The translations under genes and the position numbers were made by a program. A DNA stretch of 6,604 nucleotides, from the NCBI GenBank assembly GCA_017936205.1, contig JAGBGB010000338.1:1-6604 (forward strand), given 5' to 3'. Shown piece by piece: positions 1 to 6,396 of this stretch. This stretch comes from Oscillospiraceae bacterium (GTDB lineage: Bacteria > Bacillota > Clostridia > Oscillospirales > Oscillospiraceae). Under the pieces are notes generated by a model. It ran no database searches. It was not told where the DNA came from and worked only from the letters and a program-made list of their open reading frames with translations. Positions within the stretch are counted from its first letter, which is position 1. Each line of letters opens with the position of its first letter.

Positions 1-55
1 GAACACAAAAACCACCGAAAATGATGTAATTTCTCCAAAAAACGAAACATTTTTC

Positions 56-80
56 ACAACCACCAATTCTTGGTGGTTGT
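56..80. repeat. Perfect 11-bp inverted repeat (hairpin)
   Basis: The arms ACAACCACCAA (56-66) and TTGGTGGTTGT (70-80) are exactly complementary around a 3-nt loop (TTC). Neither strand has a T-run immediately after the stem; on the minus strand a T-rich tract comes only about 12 nt later. A standard intrinsic terminator is therefore not clear. It directly abuts the GTAGGGGC-type repeat at 81-105 and may belong to the same repetitive unit. Confidence 0.6.
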
Positions 81-105
81 CGGACGCGCAATGCGCGCCC
101 CTACG
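81..105 (-). repeat. GTAGGGGC-type dispersed palindromic repeat, left copy
   Basis: Read on the minus strand, this begins CGTAGGGGC, forms a hairpin with 5-bp arms CGCGC (85-89) and GCGCG (93-97) around a 3-nt loop, and ends in GTCCG. In minus-strand RNA the stem extends through a G-U wobble (98/84) into two more G-C pairs; plus-strand RNA would have an A/C mismatch there. This suggests the minus orientation is the meaningful one. A relative with different arm sequence lies at 6529-6555. I recall such GTAGGGGC hairpins as frequent intergenic repeats in gut clostridia, but could not check this. Confidence 0.6.
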
Positions 106-143
106 AATGGTACGATAAATCGGAATTTGACGGGAAAGTGATG

Positions 144-186
144 CAGGGACTGTCTCATTTGAGAGACAGTCCCTGTTTTGATCTTT
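144..186 (+). terminator. Intrinsic terminator, plus strand
   Basis: The 13-bp arms 144-156 (CAGGGACTGTCTC) and 163-175 (GAGACAGTCCCTG) are perfectly complementary around a 6-nt loop. TTTT and then a second T cluster follow at 176-186. The T-run is only on the plus-strand side, so the structure would end a rightward transcript entering from the left of the window. No plus-strand gene upstream of it is visible here. It lies about 125 bp beyond the stop of the leftward ABC operon and does not have the polarity to terminate that operon. Confidence 0.65.
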
Positions 187-301
187 ATACTGAGTTTCTA
201 TAGCCCGAAAGGGCGTAGAAACTCGTACAAGACGCCTTATGTGCCCAGCAGGGCACATAAGGTCCAATGAAAAGTGTCTACATTTCATTGGATAGTAGTA
301 T
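187..301 (-). repeat. Three-hairpin element downstream of the ABC operon
   Basis: There are three consecutive strong hairpins. The first has arms GAGTTTCTA (192-200) and TAGAAACTC (216-224) plus an inner GCCC/GGGC stem capped by a GAAA tetraloop. The second has 12-bp perfect arms 235-246 and 251-262 with a 4-nt loop. The third has 9-bp perfect arms 264-272 and 283-291. A short outer pairing, ATACT (187-191) with AGTAT (297-301), could close them into a multibranch structure and reaches the stop codon of the upstream gene. No T-run follows on the minus strand. The role is unknown: it may stabilise an mRNA 3' end or be a repeat remnant. Confidence 0.6.
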
Positions 302-2061
302 TAGATTGCGTATTGGCTGGTATAGATGCGGTGGTAGAAGCCCTTCTTTGCCAGCAGCTCCTTGTGGGTGCCCTGTTCCACGATCCTACCGTGATCCAGC
401 ACCAGGATCAGATCGGAATCCACAATGGTAGAAAGACGGTGGGCAATGACGAAACAGGTACGCTCCTTCATCAGATTATCCATTGCCTTCTGCAGCAGCA
501 CCTCTGTTCGGGTGTCCACATTGGAGGTAGCTTCATCCAAAATCAGCAGCCGACGGTCTGCCAGCATGGCTCTGGCAATGGTCAATAGCTGCTTCTGCCC
601 TCCGGACAGATTGCTCATATCGTCTCCGATCAGGGTATCGTAGCCCTCCGGCAGGGTGCGGATAAAGTGATCGCAATAGGCACGATCACAGGCGGCAATG
701 ATCTCCTCTCTGGTAGCATCCGGCTTTCCGTATGCTACATTCTCCGCAATGGTGCCACGGAATAGCCAGGTATCCTGCAGAACCATGGCAAACTGATCCC
801 GCATTTCTTCTCTTGACAGGGTAGCACAGTCTACACCATCAATGAGGATCCGTCCCTTGTCAATGTCATAGAACCGCATAAGCAGGTTGACGATGGTGGT
901 TTTCCCTGCACCGGTGGGGCCTACAATGGCTACATTCTGCCCTTTCTTGACATCAATGTTCAGATTCTCAATCAGGGGGCTGTCCTTATCATAGGAGAAG
1001 TCCACAGATTCGAAACGAATGTAGCCCTCTGCCTCCTTGGGCAGGACTCCCGTAGCATCCTTTTCCTCCTCTAAGTCTAACAACTTGAACACTCGTCTTG
1101 CAGCGGCCTTGGTATGCTGCAGCTCTCCGATGCCGTTGGCGATCTGCTCCAAGGGAGAAGCAAACTGCTTGGCATACAGAAGAATGGTCACCAGAACACC
1201 AACGCTTTGGATCTTATCCGAGATCAGCAGCCAGCCGCCAATGAGGCAGATGGCAATATAGGCAAGGGCGTTGGAGAAGGTAATAATAGGACGTACGATG
1301 GAGCGGGTAAAGTTTGCCTTAGCCTCGGCCTCTCTCCGCCTTTGGTTGATCGCGGTATGTCCTGCTTCGGTGTATGCTTCCAGATTGTATGCCTTTGTGG
1401 TAGCAAAGTTGGTGAAGGCTTCCTCCACATGAGCATTCAGATTTCCACCCTCAGTGAACATGGCATGGAAGTGCTTCTCGCTTCTGGCAGAAAGGATGGT
1501 GGACAGCCAAATGGATGCAGGCGTAAGTGCCAGCACTAACAGAGCCAGCCGCCAGTCCTCCATGAGCATCATAATGCTGATGGCTGCAATGTTCAGGAAG
1601 CCGGTCATGAGAATGTCCACGATCTCATGGATATAGTTGCCGATGGTGGAAACATCGTCTGTCATACGGGACAGAATGTCACCTACGGGAGTCTGGTCAA
1701 CATAGCTCACAGGGAGCCGCTTGATCTTGTCAGACATACGGATCCGCAGGGAGCAGGTAAAGTGGCGGCTGACCACACGGTTCAGCAGCAGCATCTTCAG
1801 ATAGCTGAACAGACTGTAGCCCATATACAGCAGCAGGAGCAGAGCCAGAGAGGGGAGAATGGTTTTTAGCAGATCCCCCTCACGGCTGCCCTCCCAGTAA
1901 GCATACAGGGTGTCAATGACCGAGCCCAGCAGCTTGGGCGCAGCTACGGAGCAGGCAATGATCAGAGCACACAGACCGCAAGCCAAAAGCAACCATTTCC
2001 GAATGGGTTTGGCTTCCTTCAACAGTCTGAGGATCATGTTTTCCTTCTTGTTTTGTTTCAT
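301..2061 (-). CDS. ABC exporter half-transporter (permease fused to ATPase), catalytically canonical subunit
   Basis: This is a 586-residue type IV (ABCB-like) exporter half-transporter of the usual length. The N-terminal membrane domain (about residues 20-310) has hydrophobic segments near 23-45, 64-90, 145-190 and 253-300. The C-terminal ATPase has A-loop Tyr357, Walker A GPTGAGKTT (381-389), Q-loop Gln429, signature LSGGQ (485-489), Walker B ending in Asp509 with catalytic Glu510, and switch His541, all canonical. The ATG at 2061 is supported by AGGAGGTGG at 2068-2076, and it overlaps the stop of the preceding gene as ATGA, implying translational coupling. It probably pairs with the product of 2058-3770 as a heterodimeric exporter in the cell membrane. 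The substrate cannot be read from the sequence; drugs, lipids or peptides are typical of this family. The stop codon touches the three-hairpin element. Confidence 0.95.
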   Translation of the reverse strand: MKQNKKENMILRLLKEAKPIRKWLLLACGLCALIIACSVAAPKLLGSVIDTLYAYWEGSREGDLLKTILPSLALLLLLYMGYSLFSYLKMLLLNRVVSRHFTCSLRIRMSDKIKRLPVSYVDQTPVGDILSRMTDDVSTIGNYIHEIVDILMTGFLNIAAISIMMLMEDWRLALLVLALTPASIWLSTILSARSEKHFHAMFTEGGNLNAHVEEAFTNFATTKAYNLEAYTEAGHTAINQRRREAEAKANFTRSIVRPIITFSNALAYIAICLIGGWLLISDKIQSVGVLVTILLYAKQFASPLEQIANGIGELQHTKAAARRVFKLLDLEEEKDATGVLPKEAEGYIRFESVDFSYDKDSPLIENLNIDVKKGQNVAIVGPTGAGKTTIVNLLMRFYDIDKGRILIDGVDCATLSREEMRDQFAMVLQDTWLFRGTIAENVAYGKPDATREEIIAACDRAYCDHFIRTLPEGYDTLIGDDMSNLSGGQKQLLTIARAMLADRRLLILDEATSNVDTRTEVLLQKAMDNLMKERTCFVIAHRLSTIVDSDLILVLDHGRIVEQGTHKELLAKKGFYHRIYTSQYAI

Positions 2062-3770
2062 TTGCTGCCACCTCCTGTCTGAGAGGCGTAGATCTCCTGA
2101 TAGATCTTGCAGCGCCGGATCAGCTCTTCGTGCTTACCATGATCTACCAAGCAGCCCCTGTCCATAACGAAGATGCAGTCTGCGCTCATGGCAGAGGTGA
2201 TCCGCTGGGTCACAACGATCTGGGTTCTGCCTTTGATCTTCTCGTTCAGAGCTGTGCGGAGGTTCTTCTCTGTCAGGAAGTCCAGAGCAGAGAAGCTGTC
2301 ATCGAAGATATAAATAGGAGCATCCTTCACAATGGCTCTGGCAATGGAGAGCCGCTGCTTCTGTCCGCCGGATAGATTCTTACCGGCTTGCTTGATCTCA
2401 TAGTCCAAGCCGCCGCATTCCTCAACGAAATCAGACAGCTGCGCGATCCGTGCAGCCTCCAGAAGCTGTTCTGGGCTTGCATCCTCCTTACCCATGCGGA
2501 TATTCTCCCCGATGGTTCCGGTATAAATGGCTGCACCCTGTAGCACGGAGCTGATGTCCCGACGGAGAGAGCGTTTGCTGATTTCCCGGGCAGAAATGCC
2601 GTCAAAGAGCACTTCTCCCTTGCTGGGACTGCGGAAGCCTAAAATCAGGGAGATCAGCGTGGATTTACCGCTGCCCGTGCCGCCGATGACGGATACCTTC
2701 TGTCCCTTTTTTATGGTCAGGGAGATATCCCGAACCGCATCCTCAGAGCCGCCGTAGGAGAAGCTCACATTGCGGAAGCAGATCTCTCCATGGAGCTCCA
2801 CATCCTTGCCCAGAGCATTGTTGCCCATGCCCTCCGCATCGAAGACCTCTCCGATCCGTTCTGCAGCAACCTTGGCATGGGGGTACATGACCATAGCGAA
2901 GGAGCCCATCATAATACCGCCCATAACCATGGTAACATACTGCACCACGGCAAAAATATCTCCCGCACTGAGGGAGCCTGCCTCCATGCGGAAGGCACCG
3001 AAGTAAACGATCAGCACCGTAGCGATGTTGAACAGAAGCAGGGATACGGGGGTCAGGATGCCCATAGAGGTATTGCCTTTAATAATATTCTCTGCCATAA
3101 TGTGGGTCGCCTCCGCAATACGCTCATGCTCCCGATCCTCAGAGCGGAAGGCACGGATCACACGGATGCCACGGAGTCGTTCTCGCATAATGGCATTCTG
3201 CCGATCAATGTACAGGTCAGACCGCTTCCACAGGGGAAGCACCTTCCTCCCGATCGCCAACACGACGACCAATATCACGGGAATGAAGATCAGCAGGATC
3301 AGGGATAGCAGCACGTCCTTCAGCATTGCCAGAATGACGCCTCCAAGGAACAGCATGGGAATGGTAGCAACTGTGCCGCAGAGCATAGATGCTACCCAGG
3401 ATACGGTCATAACATCATGGGTCGCACGGGTCACAAGGGCTGCTGTGCCCCAATGTCCGAACTCCTCGAAGGACAGGGTATTGACCTTACGGAAAATATC
3501 TGACCGCAGATCTGCGCAGAAACCTGCAACAACCTTAGAGGACAGCTTGCTGCCCAAAAGAATGCAGGTCAAGCTGAGACCGGCAGTTAGGAGCATTTGC
3601 AGACAGCAGCCTAAGATATAGCCCAGATCCCGATCACGGATGCCGTAGTTGAGAATGTTACTCATGAGAGTCGGCAGCAGCAGATCACAGAAGGAAGAAA
3701 CTGAGATCAGCAGCATGGACAGCAGCAACAGCTTGGAATAGGGCTTTAGATATTTTAAAATTCGTCCCAT
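2058..3770 (-). CDS. ABC exporter half-transporter with degenerate ATP site
   Basis: This is a 570-residue membrane-plus-ATPase half-transporter. The open frame extends to 3848, but the ATG at 3770 is chosen: it has a consensus SD (AAGGAGGT, 3775-3782), and the extra 26 residues would overlap the upstream gene and lack family character. Hydrophobic segments lie near residues 12-35, 50-75, 130-175 and 240-295. The ATPase has Walker A GGTGSGKST (363-371), Q-loop Gln411 and signature LSGGQ (466-470). The Walker B region reads IFDD, so the catalytic Glu is Asp491, and the switch His is Gln522. Such losses mark the degenerate-site subunit of heterodimeric exporters such as TM287/288, LmrCD and BmrCD. 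The partner is therefore very probably the next gene (301-2061), which is translationally coupled to it. It lies 13 bp after the MocR-type regulator, in the same operon. Confidence 0.93.
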   Translation of the reverse strand: MGRILKYLKPYSKLLLLSMLLISVSSFCDLLLPTLMSNILNYGIRDRDLGYILGCCLQMLLTAGLSLTCILLGSKLSSKVVAGFCADLRSDIFRKVNTLSFEEFGHWGTAALVTRATHDVMTVSWVASMLCGTVATIPMLFLGGVILAMLKDVLLSLILLIFIPVILVVVLAIGRKVLPLWKRSDLYIDRQNAIMRERLRGIRVIRAFRSEDREHERIAEATHIMAENIIKGNTSMGILTPVSLLLFNIATVLIVYFGAFRMEAGSLSAGDIFAVVQYVTMVMGGIMMGSFAMVMYPHAKVAAERIGEVFDAEGMGNNALGKDVELHGEICFRNVSFSYGGSEDAVRDISLTIKKGQKVSVIGGTGSGKSTLISLILGFRSPSKGEVLFDGISAREISKRSLRRDISSVLQGAAIYTGTIGENIRMGKEDASPEQLLEAARIAQLSDFVEECGGLDYEIKQAGKNLSGGQKQRLSIARAIVKDAPIYIFDDSFSALDFLTEKNLRTALNEKIKGRTQIVVTQRITSAMSADCIFVMDRGCLVDHGKHEELIRRCKIYQEIYASQTGGGSK

Positions 3771-3774
3771 TGGA

Positions 3775-3782
3775 ACCTCCTT
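3775..3782 (-). promoter_or_regulatory. Shine-Dalgarno site fixing the start of the first ABC gene
   Basis: On the minus strand this reads AAGGAGGT, a full match to the anti-SD core, 4 nt before the ATG at 3770-3768. It overlaps the second of two in-frame stops (TGA TAA) that end the regulator gene. This makes 3770, rather than 3848, the likely translation start and suggests termination-reinitiation coupling between the two genes. Confidence 0.85.
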
Positions 3783-3783
3783 A

Positions 3784-4863
3784 TCATAGTATTTGTTTCC
3801 GCATTTTCCTGCGGACTCGGTTAATGTGTCGTTCGAATTCCCCACCACGGAGCAGCTCCGCCAGCACTAACTGCTGGAAGGTAGGGACAGTGCAGGACAG
3901 GAAGCCCAGACGAGCCTCGTATATGGGCAGCAGCTCCTTGGGCAGCACCATATAACCCACACGGAGGGAAGGGGAAATGGTCTTGGAGAAGCTGTTCATA
4001 TAGATGACACGCTGGGTCTGTGCTTGGGAAAACAGAGTATCCTCCGGCTTCTTGGATACAGAAAATTCCGATTCAAAATCGTCCTCCAACACATAGCGAT
4101 CCCCCTTGGAAGCCCACGCCAGATACTCGTGCCGCTTAGAGGCTGAAGCAGTCACGCCACTGGGGAAGCTGCGGTAGGGAGAAATATGGAGAATATCTGC
4201 ATCACAGCTCCACAGAGCCTGACTCTCAATGCCCTCCGACCCAAGAGGCAGCATGGTGAAGGACACATTGGAGGCACGGTAGATCTGTTCGATCCTGTGG
4301 TAAGAGGGAGTCTCGATGGCATAACGGCGCTCTCTGCCAAACAGGGTCAGCAGAAGGGTATACAGATGCTCCGAGCCGGAGCCTATGATGATCTGGTCGG
4401 CTTCTACACAGATCCCACGGCTGCGAGCCAAGTACTGCCGGATCGCATCCCGAAGCTCTCCGCAGCCTGTACCGGGAGAGGGATTCAGCAGAGCCTCCCC
4501 ATAGTCATTCATGACCCTCCGCATGGTCTTGGTCAGAAGAGAGAAGGGGAAATCCGGTCTGTCGGTAGCTTTATGAGCCTGAGGAAGCCTTGGACTCTCC
4601 CCCACAGCCGCAAAGCCGTCACTTGCACGGAAGATCACGAAGTAGCCGCTCCGCTGTCGAGCCTCTACATAGCCCTCGTCACACAGCAGTGCATAGGCAT
4701 GCTCCACCGTAACGGTGCTGATGCTTAACTCCTCAGCGATGGTACGCTTGGAAGGCAGCTTGCTTCCGTAGGACAGGATCCCTTGTACAACATCCTGACG
4801 GATCTGGCTGTAGAGCTGTAAATAAGCAGGCTGTCCGCCTGTCCGATCAATGGAATATTTCAT
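3784..4863 (-). CDS. GntR/MocR-type transcriptional regulator with C-terminally truncated aminotransferase-like domain
   Basis: This 359-residue protein has a GntR winged-helix domain at about residues 1-77 (LPSKRTIAEELSISTVTVEHAY, then the GYVEARQRSGYFV wing). It is followed by a fold-type I aminotransferase-like domain. Visible PLP features are the phosphate-loop region GSGSEH (161-166), the EDDFESEF segment (260-267) and the lysine motif SFSKTISPSLRVGY, with Lys294 as the expected Schiff-base residue. Family members are usually about 450-490 residues. This one stops after HINRVRRKMRKQIL, so roughly the last 90-120 residues, including the conserved substrate-carboxylate Arg region, are missing. 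No frame downstream restores them, because the next gene's SD starts at once. The gene is divergent to the B6 kinase, so it probably acts as a PLP-responsive, PdxR-like regulator of that pair and of its own operon. An SD-like AGGAGTG (4878-4884) sits 14 nt before the ATG, which is rather far. An in-frame TAA three codons upstream leaves little room for a longer start. Confidence 0.88.
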   Translation of the reverse strand: MKYSIDRTGGQPAYLQLYSQIRQDVVQGILSYGSKLPSKRTIAEELSISTVTVEHAYALLCDEGYVEARQRSGYFVIFRASDGFAAVGESPRLPQAHKATDRPDFPFSLLTKTMRRVMNDYGEALLNPSPGTGCGELRDAIRQYLARSRGICVEADQIIIGSGSEHLYTLLLTLFGRERRYAIETPSYHRIEQIYRASNVSFTMLPLGSEGIESQALWSCDADILHISPYRSFPSGVTASASKRHEYLAWASKGDRYVLEDDFESEFSVSKKPEDTLFSQAQTQRVIYMNSFSKTISPSLRVGYMVLPKELLPIYEARLGFLSCTVPTFQQLVLAELLRGGEFERHINRVRRKMRKQIL

Positions 4864-4890
4864 CTGGTATTATAAAACACTCCTGTTCTG

Positions 4891-4931
4891 ACTATTTTCA
4901 TACGATCAAAACTATTATATACTAAAGAAAA
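4891..4931. promoter_or_regulatory. Imperfect tandem direct repeat, candidate MocR operator
   Basis: ACTATT occurs at 4891-4896 and again at 4911-4916, exactly 20 bp apart (two helical turns). With one or two gaps the similarity continues: each copy has ATAC (4900-4903 and 4919-4922) and ends in an AAAA run. The second copy lies on the -10 elements of both divergent promoters. MocR-family regulators are known to bind direct repeats in divergent promoters, so this is a reasonable operator. Assignment to this regulator is inferred from position. A weaker quasi-palindrome (TTTTCAT/ATCAAAA, 4895-4911) overlaps it. Confidence 0.4.
4895..4923 (+). promoter_or_regulatory. Predicted promoter for the B6 kinase/S-component operon
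   Basis: A -35-like TTTTCA (4895-4900) and a -10 TATACT (4918-4923) are separated by 17 bp, the optimal sigma-A spacing. The predicted transcription start near 4930 leaves a leader of about 26 nt before the GTG at 4956, too short for a riboswitch. The -10 shares bases with the opposing promoter's -10, so the two promoters probably exclude each other. Confidence 0.5.
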
Positions 4932-4942
4932 CCAAAATGCAA
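4914..4942 (-). promoter_or_regulatory. Predicted promoter for the regulator/ABC operon
   Basis: On the minus strand a consensus -10 TATAAT (plus coordinates 4914-4919) follows a -35-like TTGCAT (4937-4942) after 17 bp. The predicted start near 4907 gives a leader of about 44 nt before the regulator ATG. Its -35 lies over the SD region of the divergent kinase gene. Confidence 0.5.
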
Positions 4943-4955
4943 GGAGAAGAAACAG

Positions 4956-5819
4956 GTGTATCGGGATCAACAGAAAAAAATCGCTGCCATTAACGATTTC
5001 TGCGGCTTTGGGCGCTGTTCTCTGGCAGTGTCTATTCCCATCATTTCAGCTATGGGGCTGCAATGCTGTCCACTGCCTACGGCGGTGTTTTCCAATCATA
5101 CAGGCTACGACAGCTTTTATTATACGGATTTCACCTCTCACATGGATGCCTACATGGAGCAGTGGGAGCGGTTGGAGCTGCATTTTGACGGCATATTAAC
5201 GGGCTTTTTAGGCTCGCCGGAGCAGATCGACTTTGTTTGCCGCTTTATGGAGCGGTTCAAGAAGGAGAATACTCTGGTGGTCATTGACCCTGTTATGGGA
5301 GATGATGGGGCGCTGTATCCTACCTATTCCCCCAAGCTTGCGGAGAATATGGCAAGACTTCTGCAATATGCGGATATTCTGACTCCGAATCTAACAGAAG
5401 CCTGTATTCTCACGGGCTTCCCCTACGATCCCTGCATGGAGCAGGAGGAGCTGCTGAAGCTGTGTCAGGCGCTCCATGCTTTGGGACCGGAGAAGATCGT
5501 GATCTCCGGTTTGGAACGGGGAGAGGATCTGGAGAATTTCATTTATGAGGTCGGGAAGCCTCCCCTTGTCATACGGGAGCACAAAACCGGCCCCTGCAGG
5601 GCAGGAACCGGCGATGTGTTTGCTTCCATCCTTATGGCAGATGGGGTGCAGGGCGTGGGGCTGGCAGAGTCTGTCCGTCGTGCCTCTGCCTTTATTGCCA
5701 AGGCTTTGCGGCGAACCATGGAGCTACAGCTTCCGGAGCCTGACGGCATTTGCTTCGAGGAGTTCCTGTGGGAGCTGAGTAAGCATTCAAAATTCCCTTC
5801 CGGAGGAGAAACAGAATGA
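4956..5819 (+). CDS. pdxK: Pyridoxal/pyridoxamine kinase (vitamin B6 salvage)
   Basis: This 287-residue ribokinase-superfamily enzyme phosphorylates B6 vitamers (pyridoxal, pyridoxamine, pyridoxine) with ATP in the cytoplasm, trapping them as 5'-phosphates. The N-terminal substrate segment AINDFCGFGRCSL (11-23) and the SNHTGY region (46-51) match the pyridoxal-kinase subfamily. DPVMGDDGALY (111-121) and TPNLTEACILTG (143-154) are the ATP and metal side motifs. GTGD (217-220) carries the expected catalytic base Asp220. Its length is typical. The start is GTG, supported by AAGGAGA (4941-4947) at 8-nt spacing. It overlaps the S-component gene by ATGA, so the two are one operon, divergent from the MocR-type regulator. 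Subfamily distinction between PdxK and PdxY types, and the preferred vitamer, cannot be decided from sequence alone. Confidence 0.93.
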   Translation: MYRDQQKKIAAINDFCGFGRCSLAVSIPIISAMGLQCCPLPTAVFSNHTGYDSFYYTDFTSHMDAYMEQWERLELHFDGILTGFLGSPEQIDFVCRFMERFKKENTLVVIDPVMGDDGALYPTYSPKLAENMARLLQYADILTPNLTEACILTGFPYDPCMEQEELLKLCQALHALGPEKIVISGLERGEDLENFIYEVGKPPLVIREHKTGPCRAGTGDVFASILMADGVQGVGLAESVRRASAFIAKALRRTMELQLPEPDGICFEEFLWELSKHSKFPSGGETE

Positions 5820-6310
5820 AACATAACCGTATCAAGTATTTAGCTCTGAGCGGATTACTGACTGCGCTGATCGTAGTATTTACCGCTTGGCTCCATGTGC
5901 CCATTGGGAAGGGCTACATTCATGTAGGGGATGCCTTCATATACCTTGCAGCTTGTTTCCTCCCTCGATCCTATGGCCTTCTTGCCGCTGCAGGAGGAGC
6001 TGCTTTGTCGGACTGCCTGACAGGCTTCGCTATCTGGGCGCCTGCCTCAGTGTTGATCAAGGGCCTGAGCGTTCTTTGTTTTACCTCTAAGGGAACAAAG
6101 CTCCTGTGTACAAGGAATCTTCTGGCTCCTGTGCCTGCCTGTATCCTATGTGTGGGGGGCTACTATCTATACGAAGCCCTACTCTACGGCAATTTTGCGG
6201 CACCCTTGGTCTCCGTTCCCGGGAACCTTCTGCAGAGTCTGTGCAGCACAGCGATCTTCCTCCTCTGCAGTCATACATGGCAGCGGTGGAGGGTGGGAAA
6301 CAGAATATAA
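5816..6310 (+). CDS. ECF transporter S component, probably for a vitamin B6 vitamer
   Basis: This is a 164-residue, very hydrophobic protein with about six membrane segments (near 7-26, 37-50, 52-70, 72-92, 102-122 and 134-153). That is the size and topology of substrate-binding S components of energy-coupling factor importers. The YIHVGDAFIYLAA segment (34-46), followed by a Gly/Ala-rich helix with Leu-Ser-Asp, is typical of this group. The ATG overlaps the kinase stop (ATGA), with a GGAGGAG site (5802-5808) seven bases upstream. No ECF ATPases or T subunit are in the window, so it probably uses a shared module encoded elsewhere (group II). Coupling to the B6 kinase suggests a pyridoxine-type substrate, as predicted for PdxU-like proteins; this is inference from context. 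Other S-component substrates such as thiamine precursors remain possible. Confidence 0.85.
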   Translation: MKHNRIKYLALSGLLTALIVVFTAWLHVPIGKGYIHVGDAFIYLAACFLPRSYGLLAAAGGAALSDCLTGFAIWAPASVLIKGLSVLCFTSKGTKLLCTRNLLAPVPACILCVGGYYLYEALLYGNFAAPLVSVPGNLLQSLCSTAIFLLCSHTWQRWRVGNRI

Positions 6311-6395
6311 TACTGTTTCTTGACAAAATGGTTTGAAAACCATTTTATTGCAGGATGAATATCCTGCACCGCCTATGGCGGCAAGAACAGTATTA
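6308..6395 (+). repeat. Three-hairpin element A (multibranch inverted-repeat structure)
   Basis: The outer arms 6308-6322 (TAATACTGTTTCTTG) and 6382-6395 (CAAGAACAGTATTA) are complementary apart from one bulged T. They enclose three perfect hairpins: AAAATGGTTT/AAACCATTTT (6325-6334, 6337-6346), TGCAGGAT/ATCCTGCA (6349-6356, 6361-6368) and CCGCC/GGCGG (6369-6373, 6377-6381). The left arm begins on the TAA stop codon of the S-component gene. No strong T-run follows, so it is not a textbook terminator, although the first hairpin could work weakly as one. It appears homologous to element B in reverse orientation. Confidence 0.8.
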
Positions 6396-6396
6396 C

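Noticed and set aside
2..118. An open plus-strand frame running in from the left edge to a TAA at 116-118
   Set aside because: It reads through the 11-bp hairpin and the GTAGGGGC-type repeat with no recognisable protein character, so it is more likely a chance frame across repetitive DNA than a gene C-terminus.
144..186. Terminator of the leftward ABC operon
   Set aside because: The T-run is on the plus-strand side only; on the minus strand the stem is preceded by an A-run and not followed by Ts, so it fits rightward transcription.
1114..1539. Plus-strand open frames of 70-200 codons inside the ABC and regulator genes
   Set aside because: They lie opposite well-supported genes, lack SD sites and family motifs, and are explained as antisense shadows of the real coding frames.
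3771..3848. A 26-residue N-terminal extension of the first ABC gene, starting at 3848
   Set aside because: It overlaps the regulator gene, lacks homology-like character, and is bypassed by the consensus SD directly before the ATG at 3770.
4878..4955. Riboswitch upstream of the kinase
   Set aside because: The predicted leader is only about 26 nt, too short for a known riboswitch, and no conserved fold is visible.
4937..4993. An 18-codon ATG frame overlapping the kinase start (candidate leader peptide)
   Set aside because: It has no SD upstream, is out of frame with the kinase, and shows no codon run suggestive of attenuation.
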